Source: Ulvibacterium sp965228935
GTDB taxonomy: Bacteria > Bacteroidota > Bacteroidia > Flavobacteriales > Flavobacteriaceae
DNA: 64,000 bases
Direction of reading: 5' to 3'
Assembly: GCF_965228935.1 (NCBI RefSeq)
Contig: NZ_OZ245846.1
Span: forward strand, 2,976,001-3,040,000
Positions 18,396 through 28,300 of this stretch are shown piece by piece. Each line of letters starts with the position of its first letter. Position 1 is the stretch's first letter. The position numbers and the translations under genes were made by a program. The notes under the pieces are model-generated. The model saw nothing but the letters and a program-made list of their open reading frames with translations, searched no databases and was not told where the DNA came from.

Positions 18396-19649
18396 ATGGG
18401 AAAAGAAGTCATTATTATTGGAGGCGGTATAATCGGATTAAGCTCCGCCTATTTTTTAAGCAAGTCGGGCCATGAGGTTACGGTAATCGATAAATCCGAT
18501 ATCAGTTCTGGAGCTTCCTTTGTAAATGCAGGGTATTTAACTCCTAGTCACATTATCCCGTTGGCGGCACCAGGCGTTCTAACGCAGGGATTGAAATGGA
18601 TGATGGATTCTTCCAGCCCTTTGTACATCAAACCACGTCTGGACCTGGATTTCTTAAAATGGTCCTGGTATTTCCACAGGTCTTCGACCAAGGCCAAAGT
18701 GGAAAAGGCCATTCCGGTCATTAAGGAAATCAATCTTTTGAGTAGGGAACTTTTTCAGGATATCAAGACTTCAGGAGACTTGGGTGATTTTCAGCTGGAA
18801 CGCCAAGGACTATTAATGCTTTACCAAACAAAGGCAGCACAGGAGCATGAACTCGTCGTTGCAAAGAAAGCCGAACAACTTGGGCTGGAGATTTCCGAAG
18901 TGGATTCTTCGGGCCTTGAGCGACTTCAACCCAAGGTAAAGATCAATGCCAAAGGAGCGATTTATTATGAATGCGATGGCCATACCACCCCTAATGAGTT
19001 CATGCCTAAAATGGTGGCATATCTAAAGCGTGTTGGTATAAAGTTCAAAATTAATGAAGAGGTACGGGACCTAACCATAGAGGGAGACAAAATAACCAAA
19101 GTACAGACCTCGAAAGACTTGTATGAGGCTGATGAGATCATTTTGGCTGCAGGGTCGTGGAGTGGTAGGCTTGCCAAAAAACTGGGAACCAAATTGCCGC
19201 TACAGGCGGGTAAGGGATACAGTATAAACGTGTCCAGGGATACGGGAATTACTTTGCCTGCCATCCTTATGGAAGCCAAAATGGCCGTTAGCCCAATGCG
19301 TGGATTTACCCGATTTGCGGGGACCATGGAGTTTTCCGGGATAAACCAGATTATTCGTAAGGAGAGGGTAGAGGCCATTGCCAGAGGGGCACATCGGTTT
19401 TATCCGGAACTTGAAATTACGACTGGAGAAAAAAGTGAAGCCAAAACGGGATTACGGCCTGTTTCCCCAGATGGACTGCCCTATATAGGAAAGTTCAAAG
19501 ACTTTTCCAATCTCATTATTGCCACCGGCCATGCCATGATGGGATGGAGTTTGGGACCGGCCACGGGTAAATTTGTACAACAACTAATAGATGATGTAAG
19601 ACCGGATATGGATCTTACACCCTTTGCCCCCGATCGAAAATTCAACTGA
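18396..19649 (+). CDS. FAD-dependent D-amino-acid (cis-4-hydroxy-D-proline) oxidoreductase
   Basis: The 417-residue DadA-like flavoprotein begins with a dinucleotide-binding fold (IIIGGGIIGLSSAYFLSKSG, then VTVIDKS), and has a C-terminal FAD motif including TGLRPVSPDGLPYIGK and GHAMMGWSLGPATG. Placed one base after the epimerase gene, it most likely oxidises cis-4-hydroxy-D-proline to 1-pyrroline-4-hydroxy-2-carboxylate, the substrate of the DapA-type enzyme at 14670. Enzymes of this class pass electrons to the respiratory chain or to oxygen; the sequence does not decide between them. No other oxidase subunits are nearby, so it is probably the single-subunit type. Confidence 0.87.
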   Translation: MGKEVIIIGGGIIGLSSAYFLSKSGHEVTVIDKSDISSGASFVNAGYLTPSHIIPLAAPGVLTQGLKWMMDSSSPLYIKPRLDLDFLKWSWYFHRSSTKAKVEKAIPVIKEINLLSRELFQDIKTSGDLGDFQLERQGLLMLYQTKAAQEHELVVAKKAEQLGLEISEVDSSGLERLQPKVKINAKGAIYYECDGHTTPNEFMPKMVAYLKRVGIKFKINEEVRDLTIEGDKITKVQTSKDLYEADEIILAAGSWSGRLAKKLGTKLPLQAGKGYSINVSRDTGITLPAILMEAKMAVSPMRGFTRFAGTMEFSGINQIIRKERVEAIARGAHRFYPELEITTGEKSEAKTGLRPVSPDGLPYIGKFKDFSNLIIATGHAMMGWSLGPATGKFVQQLIDDVRPDMDLTPFAPDRKFN

Positions 19650-19662
19650 TTCCCAATTCCGA

Positions 19663-20094
19663 TTAGCAGGAGGAATCACCAATAATCTTCCACTCCCCGT
19701 TGATACGTTTAAGAACGATCATAAAGGTGCCATTGGCATCCCCAACTTCCCGGGTCAAATGATATTCGCCCATCACCCAATAGGCATCGTCGCTAATCCT
19801 TGAAATATCATGAAGCGTAAAATTAAGTGTTCCGGTATGGGCTTTTGTTGGATACCTTTCCTTATAACTGTCTAACATGGCTTGATGGCCATATCGCATA
19901 CCGCTGCTCCCAAAATAGGCTATGGAGTCCGATTTTAGATATCCTTCCATAAAACCTTCGATATTATGGTTGGACCAGGATTTTGCCTGTGTCTCCAAAA
20001 GAGTACGGATGGCCGCGATATCCTCTTTTTCCGAAACTTGATGCTGACAAGAAACTTGAGTCAATATGAAGGCTAATACCAATAAACTTTTCAT
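19663..20094 (-). CDS. Small SnoaL/NTF2-like (DUF4440-type) lipoprotein
   Basis: The 143-residue product has a lipoprotein signal (LAFILTQVSC, Cys16). It continues with an NTF2-like pattern: an early helix (EDIAAIRTLLETQAKSW), a middle FMEGYLKSDSIAYFG region and a C-terminal strand GTFMIVLKRINGEWKIIGD. Such proteins are often periplasmic or outer-membrane binding proteins or unassigned enzymes. Its stop faces the oxidase stop with a 13 bp gap, so it is convergent and not part of the hydroxyproline operon. No specific function can be given. Confidence 0.7.
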   Translation of the reverse strand: MKSLLVLAFILTQVSCQHQVSEKEDIAAIRTLLETQAKSWSNHNIEGFMEGYLKSDSIAYFGSSGMRYGHQAMLDSYKERYPTKAHTGTLNFTLHDISRISDDAYWVMGEYHLTREVGDANGTFMIVLKRINGEWKIIGDSSC

Positions 20095-20313
20095 TTTGTT
20101 CCGATTTTATATCACAGCGTTTAAAGTACGATTTTTGGGTGTTGATACATTAGCTTCCCCTTCCATTCTTGATCAAACGTCATTTACGTACAGAGCACAT
20201 TAAATTTTTTGTGTATTTGGATGTTAAAGTTTAGGGATTAAAAGTTTCTTCTCTTTGTCGATTTAGCAATCTTAAGGCAAAAAAACAACAATTCCATAAT
20301 TTTAATTTTTTTA

Positions 20314-20327
20314 TTTAAACGTTTAAA
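20314..20327. promoter_or_regulatory. LacI-type operator 1 upstream of susC
   Basis: TTTAAACGTTTAAA is a perfect 14-base palindrome with a central CG, the usual symmetry of LacI-family operators. It lies two bases upstream of a TATATTTG -7 box. The same core recurs at 20359, 30007 (one mismatch) and 37237, and a LacI gene lies at 28923. The flanking intergenic stretch 20095-20472 is AT-rich and holds nothing else recognisable. Confidence 0.8.
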
Positions 20328-20329
20328 CA

Positions 20330-20337
20330 TATATTTG
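20330..20337 (+). promoter_or_regulatory. -7 box of the susC promoter
   Basis: TATATTTG matches the Bacteroidota -7 consensus TAnnTTTG exactly and sits between two operators. No clear TTTG -33 element is found at the expected distance. The same TATATTTGAA string occurs at the fucI and 37220 promoters, suggesting three co-regulated start sites. Confidence 0.65.
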
Positions 20338-20358
20338 AAACACTTTATATGGTATTGC

Positions 20359-20370
20359 TTAAACGTTTAA
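20359..20370. promoter_or_regulatory. LacI-type operator 2 upstream of susC
   Basis: TTAAACGTTTAA is a perfect 12-base palindrome identical to the core of operator 1, with 44 bp between centres. It lies downstream of the -7 box, where a bound repressor would block transcription. Two spaced sites could support looping or cooperative binding. Confidence 0.78.
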
Positions 20371-20472
20371 TCTTTTTAAGCGAATCAAACAGATCAAAGT
20401 AGAACAAAAGATTTCACAAGCTCTTATTTTTTGGTTTGTGGAGTTTTTAGCAAACAAACTAAACAAATACAC

Positions 20473-23400
20473 ATGAAGAATGTCAAACTAAGTTTCGGCA
20501 GGCCATCCCTTTGTTCAAAGGAGACCTACCTTTTAAACCAGGGCCTAACAATGGTCCTATTGTTTTGTCTTGGTACCGTATCCGCTTATGGGTTGGCCAC
20601 ACCCGTTGATGCTTGGGACGGTTTGGTGGAAGATTTCCAGGAATTAGTGGTAACCGGAACGGTTATCGATGAAAGCGGAGTTCCCTTGCCAGGGGCCAGC
20701 ATTGTGGAAATGGGAACCACCAATGGTACCCAAACCGATTTTGATGGGAATTATACCTTAGAGGTGTCCAATGATGCCACTCTTTTAGTATCGTACATAG
20801 GTTATGAATCCCAGGAAATTCCGGTAAACGGTCAAGCGACTATCAACGTGACCCTACAGCCCAGCACTTCTCAATTGGACGAAGTCGTTGTCGTGGCTTA
20901 TGGTACACAAAGTAGAAGAAAGGTAACCACTGCGGTATCAAATTTAGGAGGTGAAGAAATTGCGGAGTTGCCGGTGGTTCGAGCTGAGCAGGCATTGCAA
21001 GGTAGGGTGAGCGGGGTTAATGTGGTGCAAAGCGGTGTGCCGGGTGCCAACCCAACCGTCCGTATTAGGGGGTTAGGGTCAGTGTTGAACAGTGATCCAC
21101 TCTTTGTAATCGATGGTATACCTGTCGGTCAAGGTGGTTTGAACGATGTGGCACCCGATAACATTGAGGACATAACGGTATTGAAGGATGCGGCAAGTAC
21201 TGCCATTTATGGTTCCCGTGGTGCGAACGGGGTTATTTTGGTTACCACAAAAAAGGGTAGACAAGGCCCCGGCCAATTGACGTTTAAATCGTATTATGGC
21301 GTTCAGAAAGTTCCGGAAAGCAGACGCTACGATCTTTTGAATACCAATCAATATATTAATTTTACATTAGACGATTTTATTGTTGAACCGTCTAGATTCG
21401 ATGACTATGATTTCGCCGCTCAGGATTTTCGCATAGGTTCCCCAAGCGAGGAGTTTCGTGGCGTTGAAACCAATTGGCAAGATGCTGTCATGCCTGAAGG
21501 GGCCATTCAAGAGTATACATTGGGCTTTTCTGGGGGTACTGATAACGTGATTTACAATCTTGGAGGGGGGTATTTTGAGCAAGACGGTGTCATTGTGAAT
21601 AGTTATTTCAAACGAATTAACTTCAATGCGAACATCCAGGCAAACTTGGGTAAATTTAAATTGGGTTCATCTATAATTTTGTCCCGCAATAGTCTAAATG
21701 AACCCGAAGGTGAAGGGATCTCGGTTCGTCGGGCGTTACAAATGATGCCCTACATACCGGTTCGGGATGCTAGCAGACCGGGTGGGTTTCGAGCCTCCGA
21801 TAATGCTGATGGGGCCGACCCTTTTCAACCCGTACTGCGCGAAGTTTTGATCGATGACGAAGAAACATCGTCCAAGGTACTGGTTACCGCCTTTGGGCAA
21901 TACGAAATTTTCGACGGTTTGAATGCCAAATTGCAAGTGTCGGCCGAAAATGCTTTTATCCAGCAACAACGCTATGTGCCTACGTATAATGCAGGTGAGG
22001 TTGGGTTCAATCAAAATCCAAATCCTGAATTCTTAAGAAGGCAAATAACCTTTGTTTCCCCAATTGCCACTGCCACTTTGAACTATAATAAAGATATAGG
22101 TGACCATAATATCGATTTGTTGGCGGGGTATGAGATACAAACCTTTAATAGGGAAGAAGTGGAAGCCGAAGCGACCACCTTGACCAATGAGAATATACGC
22201 AACCCGGCCAACTCACCAGTGGAGAACCAGCGTGCCGAGGTAGTGATCGAAGAGTCGGGTATCATATCGTGGTTCGGTAGATTCAATTATGATTATAAAG
22301 GTAAATACTTACTTGGAGGCTCTATTCGTCGTGACCAATCGTCGGTTTTTTCACCTGATGATAATGTCGGTATATTTCCCTCCTTATCAGCGGGATGGAC
22401 GATTTCCGAAGAAGGTTTCTTCGATGGGTTACGAGAGACCGTTTCCAATTTGAAAGTGAGGGGTAGCTGGGGTATTAATGGAAACACCGCTACCGGAGTA
22501 TATACCTGGGATCCCACCGTCGTCGCCAACCTTGACTACAATTTAGGCGATGGTACCGTGGTTACCGGACTGACCCAAAACGAGCTTTTTAACAGAGGAC
22601 TGCAATGGGAAGAAGTGGAGAAATTCAATGTAGGCCTTGATGCCGAATTTTTTGGGGGAAAGCTTTTTTTTAGTGGGGAGTACTTCCAGAACACGGCGGA
22701 TGATTTGATTATTCGAGTGCCCCTGCCCAATTCCGCAGGTGTGGACAATAACCCGTTGGCAAATGTCGGTTCGGTCGAAAATTCAGGTTGGGACTTTTCC
22801 ATGGGTTACACCGAACAAGGTCATGAATTTAAATGGTCGGTTAACGCGGTTGCCTCAATTATTGAGAATGAAGTGACTTCATTAGGTGCCGATGAAAGTG
22901 CCACTATCTTTGGGCAAAATTTTCAAAATACAGGCGCCCCTCAGACCAGGGCAGCAGTGGGCGAACCTATTGGACATTATTTTGGGCTACGAACCGATGG
23001 TATTTACCAGACCCAGGCAGAGGTTGATGCCGATAACGCCAGGGCAGCGCAAATAACCGGAGACCCCAACGCCACACGGCAAGGGATAGATGTAGGCCCT
23101 GGTGATATTCGCTATCAAGATATCAATGGTGATGGTGTGGTTACCGGCGAAGACCGTGTGAATATTGGCCATTATTTGCCTGATTTCACCGTAGGTCTTA
23201 ACACCAATATGTCCTATAAAAACTTTGACTTGGCCATGAACTGGCAGGGTTCTTTTGGTTTTGAAATTCTACATTCTAACCGTTATTACACCGAAGGTAT
23301 GACCCGCCTGTTCAATATGGGTACGCAGGTGCTCAATGCTTGGACACCGACCAATACGAATACAACTATTCCCCGAACATTTGGGATTAACCCAGAGACG

Positions 23401-23709
23401 GGAGCTCGAGAGGCAAGACAAGCAAACGCTGTTCTTTCTGACCGCTGGGTTGAAAATGGGGATTTTGTACGGTTGCAATTTGTAACTTTAGGGTATACTT
23501 TCCCGGAATTAAGGGATAGTCCTTTTTCTAAGTTAAGGTTATATGCACAGGCCCAAAATCTATTGACCTTTACGGGGTATACCGGTTATAATCCAGAAGT
23601 ACAGGGTCGTGTCAGCAATCCAAACGACGCCCTTTTTTCAAATGGAGTGGATGACAGTGCTATACCCGTGCCAACAACCTTAATTTTAGGTGTGGAAATT
23701 GCTTTTTAA
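20473..23709 (+). CDS. SusC/RagA-family TonB-dependent outer-membrane transporter
   Basis: The ATG at 20473 gives 1078 residues; the frame is open from a TTG at 20431 but that extension is unlikely. Order: N-terminal signal region (hydrophobic MVLLFCLGTVSAYGLA), carboxypeptidase-regulatory-like beta domain (VTGTVIDESGVPLPGASI, DFDGNYTL), TonB-dependent plug (GRVSGVNVVQ, VRIRGLGSVLNSDPLFVIDG, GSRGANGVILVTTKKG), then a long beta-barrel that ends ILGVEIAF with a terminal Phe. It would import oligosaccharides across the outer membrane together with the SusD lipoprotein encoded 10 bp downstream. It is the first gene after the double operator, so it heads the inferred fucose regulon. The substrate is inferred from context to be a fucose-containing glycan. 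Confidence 0.93.
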   Translation: MKNVKLSFGRPSLCSKETYLLNQGLTMVLLFCLGTVSAYGLATPVDAWDGLVEDFQELVVTGTVIDESGVPLPGASIVEMGTTNGTQTDFDGNYTLEVSNDATLLVSYIGYESQEIPVNGQATINVTLQPSTSQLDEVVVVAYGTQSRRKVTTAVSNLGGEEIAELPVVRAEQALQGRVSGVNVVQSGVPGANPTVRIRGLGSVLNSDPLFVIDGIPVGQGGLNDVAPDNIEDITVLKDAASTAIYGSRGANGVILVTTKKGRQGPGQLTFKSYYGVQKVPESRRYDLLNTNQYINFTLDDFIVEPSRFDDYDFAAQDFRIGSPSEEFRGVETNWQDAVMPEGAIQEYTLGFSGGTDNVIYNLGGGYFEQDGVIVNSYFKRINFNANIQANLGKFKLGSSIILSRNSLNEPEGEGISVRRALQMMPYIPVRDASRPGGFRASDNADGADPFQPVLREVLIDDEETSSKVLVTAFGQYEIFDGLNAKLQVSAENAFIQQQRYVPTYNAGEVGFNQNPNPEFLRRQITFVSPIATATLNYNKDIGDHNIDLLAGYEIQTFNREEVEAEATTLTNENIRNPANSPVENQRAEVVIEESGIISWFGRFNYDYKGKYLLGGSIRRDQSSVFSPDDNVGIFPSLSAGWTISEEGFFDGLRETVSNLKVRGSWGINGNTATGVYTWDPTVVANLDYNLGDGTVVTGLTQNELFNRGLQWEEVEKFNVGLDAEFFGGKLFFSGEYFQNTADDLIIRVPLPNSAGVDNNPLANVGSVENSGWDFSMGYTEQGHEFKWSVNAVASIIENEVTSLGADESATIFGQNFQNTGAPQTRAAVGEPIGHYFGLRTDGIYQTQAEVDADNARAAQITGDPNATRQGIDVGPGDIRYQDINGDGVVTGEDRVNIGHYLPDFTVGLNTNMSYKNFDLAMNWQGSFGFEILHSNRYYTEGMTRLFNMGTQVLNAWTPTNTNTTIPRTFGINPETGAREARQANAVLSDRWVENGDFVRLQFVTLGYTFPELRDSPFSKLRLYAQAQNLLTFTGYTGYNPEVQGRVSNPNDALFSNGVDDSAIPVPTTLILGVEIAF

Positions 23710-23719
23710 AAATTGTGTT

Positions 23720-25249
23720 ATGAAAATAAAAATGAAAAAAATGAGAAAACGAGCAACATTTAAAAGAGTGGCAATCGCGTTGTGCGCCACGATGGTCACA
23801 TTTAGTTGTGATGACGATTTCTTGGCAGACGGCAATCCCTCGGCGCCGAGTATCTCAAATTCCTTTGCAACTGTTGACGAGGCCCGGGCCTCTGTTTTTG
23901 CCATTTATGCCGGTTTGCAAGAAAACGAATCGGTGGCCCGTGAATGGTGGTGGTTGGTCGATACCCTCTCCGATGAACTGAAATCAGCGGGACCACAATT
24001 AGAATCGCAGCGGGCACAATTATTGAATTACGACATTGATGCGGCCAATGGCCTTATTTCACCGGCTTGGAGAGGTTTGTATCGCATTGTACATCGTGCC
24101 AACCTGGTCATCAATACCTTGCCCGAAAAGGTTAGTGAACAATTACCGCAAGAAGAGGTTGACCTATTGGTAGCCGAAGCAAAGTTTCTTAGGGCCTGGG
24201 CCTATTTTGAACTCATTACCTATTGGGGTAATGTACCCTTCTCGTTGACCACTGTAGAGGATTTTACCGGTGGGGTACCCTTGGCCGAATCAGAACAGGT
24301 CATACGCGATCAAATCATTGAAGATTTAATAGTGGCCGAGGAGGTTTTACCTCGGGTTTCTGAATATCGTGGCACTGAAAACTTGGGAAGGGCCACTAAG
24401 GGAAGTGCGCAAACGTTATTAGGGCGTGCCTATATGTACTTTGATAATTTTGCCGCTGCCCGAACCGAACTTCAAAAAGTGATAGATTCAGGTGATTATG
24501 ATTTGGTCGAGAATTACGAAGACAACCATAGGGAGGAAAACGAGAACAATATCGAATCGATTTTTGAAGTGGCATTTGAACGTGTCTTGGCCAATGTTTG
24601 GGGTGGGCCTCAAAAAGCGGTACAGTACAGGACCCAAGAATATACGCCCTTTATTTGGCACAATGTCGTACCGTCAGACGAATTGGTTGCAGCGTTTGAA
24701 GATGGCGACCCAAGATATGCCCTTTGCTTTCTCGAATACGGCGATTTACATGGCCCCAATAATGAAGATGTTTTCACGCCAGAGGATATTGCCCAGGGCA
24801 TTGAAAATGGCGTACACTGGAAAAAATACGGTTATGATTATCAAATGTCCGTACCGGAAATGTTCTCAGGTATCAATCTCCGTCTGTTACGCTACGCGGA
24901 TGTATTGTTGATGATGGCCGAAATAGAAAATGAACAAAGCGGGCCTACGGGTTTGGCCTTGGATTACGTAAATCAGGTTCGAGAGCGTGCAGGCGTACCC
25001 CCGTTACCAACGGCGGAATATCCAACGGGTACAAAAGATCAAATGTTCGACGCCATTGTACACGAGCGTCGAATAGAGCTAAATTCGGAACAGGCACGTA
25101 CAAGGGATGTCAAGCGTTGGTTCAGAGCGGGTAAAGTTGGGCCACCTAGTCCGAACTACGAACCCCGGCATGAGTTTCTTCCGATTCCTTTGGATGAAAT
25201 GGATAATAACCCAGCACTTACTCCTGCCGATCAAAAACCCGGTTACTAA
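23720..25249 (+). CDS. SusD/RagB-family surface glycan-binding lipoprotein
   Basis: The ATG at 23720 is preferred because the upstream GTG frame at 23690 overlaps susC. This gives 509 residues with basic residues, a hydrophobic stretch and a lipobox ending TMVTFSC followed by Asp residues, a pattern linked to surface-exposed lipoproteins in this phylum. SusD marks include SPAWRGLYRIVHRANLVIN, EAKFLRAWAYFELITYWGNVP and a C-terminal VHERRIELNSEQARTRDVKRW. The protein should form the lid of the SusC transporter and bind the glycan at the cell surface. It ends in front of a strong terminator. Confidence 0.93.
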   Translation: MKIKMKKMRKRATFKRVAIALCATMVTFSCDDDFLADGNPSAPSISNSFATVDEARASVFAIYAGLQENESVAREWWWLVDTLSDELKSAGPQLESQRAQLLNYDIDAANGLISPAWRGLYRIVHRANLVINTLPEKVSEQLPQEEVDLLVAEAKFLRAWAYFELITYWGNVPFSLTTVEDFTGGVPLAESEQVIRDQIIEDLIVAEEVLPRVSEYRGTENLGRATKGSAQTLLGRAYMYFDNFAAARTELQKVIDSGDYDLVENYEDNHREENENNIESIFEVAFERVLANVWGGPQKAVQYRTQEYTPFIWHNVVPSDELVAAFEDGDPRYALCFLEYGDLHGPNNEDVFTPEDIAQGIENGVHWKKYGYDYQMSVPEMFSGINLRLLRYADVLLMMAEIENEQSGPTGLALDYVNQVRERAGVPPLPTAEYPTGTKDQMFDAIVHERRIELNSEQARTRDVKRWFRAGKVGPPSPNYEPRHEFLPIPLDEMDNNPALTPADQKPGY

Positions 25250-25270
25250 AATAGTTGAGTTAGTTGTTGA

Positions 25271-25306
25271 AAGGCCCATGATATTTTCGTGGGTTTTTCT
25301 TTTTTA
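25271..25306 (+). terminator. Hairpin terminator between susD and the FG-GAP gene
   Basis: Arms CCCATGA (25275-25281) and TCGTGGG (25287-25293) pair with one G-U wobble, extended by AAGG against a T-run. The hairpin is followed by TTTTTCTTTTTT. It lies right after the susD stop and before the next start codon, so it may lower expression of the downstream lipoprotein gene. Confidence 0.75.
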
Positions 25307-25324
25307 GTATATTGTCTATTCACT

Positions 25325-28300
25325 ATGTTTTATCACAAATGGTTAATTTACATCTGTATTGGATTACTTGTAGTTGGCTGCCAACAACTTTCCAAGGATT
25401 CAAAAAGGTTTGAGCTGTTAAAAGCTTCCGAAACCGGTGTCGAATTTCAGAACACCATCAACGACCCTAAACTAAATGTTTTCGAATACGTGAATATGTA
25501 CAATGGTGCCGGGGTAGGTGTAGGGGATTTTGACAATGACGGTTATGAAGACTTATTTTTTGCGGGAAATCTCGTGTCATCCAAACTATATCTTAACAAC
25601 GGGAAAACAAAACCGTTCTCTTTTTTAGACAAGACCAAAGAATCCGGCGTGATGACCAATAGTTGGGTCAATGGTGTAGCGGTCGTTGATATCGACCAAG
25701 ACGGATGGGACGATATTTACTGTAGTGTTTCGGGAGGGAAATCGGGACGGAATAGACCTAACCTTCTGTTTGTTAATAAGGGTCTTGACAGCAACGGTCA
25801 GCTTCGTTTTGAGGAAGAAGCCGTTCAGTACCATCTCAATGACACCACACATACCATACAGTCTGCATTTTTCGACTATGACGGCGATGACGATCTCGAC
25901 GTATTTATGATTGTAAATCATCCTACGGGTTATTTAGGTCAGGAAGCCAATCGAATTACTCGTATCAAAGAGCAAGGTAGACCGGAGCGTACCGATAGGT
26001 TATACCGGAACGACGGCATGGGCACCGATGGGTACCCAATCTTTACCGATGTTTCGCGGAAAGCAGGCATTACTTTAGAAGGTTTTAGTTTGGGTTTGGC
26101 CATAAACGACTTTAATGAAGATGGCAAACCGGATATCTATGTCGCGAATGATTATGTCACTAACGATATTCTATATATCAACAACGGAGACGGTACTTTC
26201 ACCGACCGCATTTGTGATTACGTGAACCATACGAGTTTTGCTTCGATGGGTATCGATGTCTCGGATATCAACAATGACGGTTGGCAGGATTATATGGTTC
26301 TAGATATGCTACCACAGGAAGATGTTAACTTGAAAATGATGTATCCGGCCATTAACCATATCGGATTCGATTTGCGCAAAAAAATTGGATATGTGGATCA
26401 GTATAATAGGAACACCTTACAACTTAACAACGGTTTAAAAGATTCCATCCCAAGAAAATTTAGTGAGATAGGAAGATTTTCAAATGTCTCGGATACAAAC
26501 TGGAGTTGGAGTACCCTGATGCCCGACCTAGATCTTGATGGATGGCGCGATATTTTTATAACCAATGGTTTTTTAAAGGATGTCAATGACCTGGATTTTG
26601 TCAATTACGATGATACCGATCCTTTCGGTAATCAAAAAAAGCGTAATGATGATACCTATCTTGAATCCTTAAAAACGCAGAAAGGAATACATATTCCAAA
26701 TCGTTTATTTCGTAATCAGGGCAATCTCCGTTTCGAAGACAAAAGTGATGATTGGGGTTTTATGGACCCCAGTTATTCCAACGGTGCAGCTTATGCTGAT
26801 TTTGATAACGACGGTGATTTGGATTTGGCTATAAATAATATAAACGAAACTGCCTTTATCTTTAAGAACAATACCATTTCATCTGATAATAAAGAAAATA
26901 ACTACCTGCAAATCCGTTTAGAAGGCGAAGAACCGAATACCGGGGCTATTGGTGCTAAAATCAGTTTTGAATCTTCTCGGGGCATTTCATCTTATGTCAA
27001 TTATCCGACCAGGGGATTCATGTCTTCCGTTAGCTCCATAGTGAATTTTGGATTGGGCAAAGATTCAGTCGTAAATCATTTGCATATAACTTGGCCAGAT
27101 GGTACTCTTCAATCACTTGAAAACGTTAAAGCCAATCAGAGGGTTACTGTTCAAAAAAGGGTCAACGAAAACGAAGGTCTAATCACTAAGTCCGACCAAT
27201 CACCGCTTTTCGAGGATTTAAAAATCGACGGACTTGACTATGCACACCAAGAAATGTCTTTTAATGACTTTGACTATCAAACGCTAATTCCATTTAAATT
27301 GTCCAAATTAGGGCCTTGCTTGGCCGTAGGAGATATTGATAATAACAAATTAGACGACATTTATATTGGTGGAGCCAAAGGTGCTATTGGAAAACTATTT
27401 TTTCAGGAGGAGCAGGGGAAATTTTCCAGTTTTGAATTAGAAGACAGCAAATTGCACGAGGATCAAGCTAGCCTTCTAATTGATGTGGATAACGATGGTG
27501 ATTTGGATATTTATATAGCGAGCGGCGGGGTAGAGAACGGGCGACAAAGCCGATACTATGTCGATCGCCTATGGGTGAATACCGGTAACAGAACGTTTGA
27601 AAGTGCCAGTTTAGATCTGCCAAGGGCAAATGCCTCTTGCGCGGTAGCTTCGGATTATGATAAAGATGGTGATCTGGATATTTTCGTAGGTGGTGCCTCG
27701 CTTCCTGAATCCTATCCCTTGGCCGCCCAAAGTATGTTATTGCAAAACAACACGGTAACAGCCGATGTTCCTGCTTTTGTAGACCTTGGCAATACCCTGC
27801 TACCCGAATTGAAAGATCTGGGCATAGTTCGTAGCGCCCTATGGTCTGATTATGACAATGACGGATGGCAAGACCTTTTGATCGTAGGTGAGTTTATGCC
27901 CCTTGTGATTTTTAAAAATGAAAAAGGTAGACTGGTAAGGGTGGCTGAAAAAAATCTACCACCTCAAAAGGGAATTTGGAATAGTATAAATGGTCACGAT
28001 TTGGATCAAGATGGCGACATCGATTACGTTTTAGGTAATTTTGGATTGAATTCAAAATACAAACCAACAGAACAAGAACCTGTGAAAATCTATGCCGAAG
28101 ATTTTGATCAAAACGGAATCATCGACCCCATCATGACATATTTCAGTGACGAAAGGGAAGTTCCTGTACACTTACGTGACGACCTTTTCAAACAATTGAT
28201 AGGTCTGAAAAAGAAGATGCCCACCTATAAACAATACGCGGAAGCCAGCATAACTGATGTGATTTCGAAAGAAATCCTGAAAAATGCTACGACTCTGGAA

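Noticed and set aside
20117..20127. GCGTTTAAAG as another LacI operator
   Set aside because: It contains only one half-site (CGTTTAA) with no matching second half.
20431..20472. N-terminal extension of SusC from TTG 20431
   Set aside because: The ATG at 20473 precedes a normal SusC N-terminus, and the extension has no signal character.
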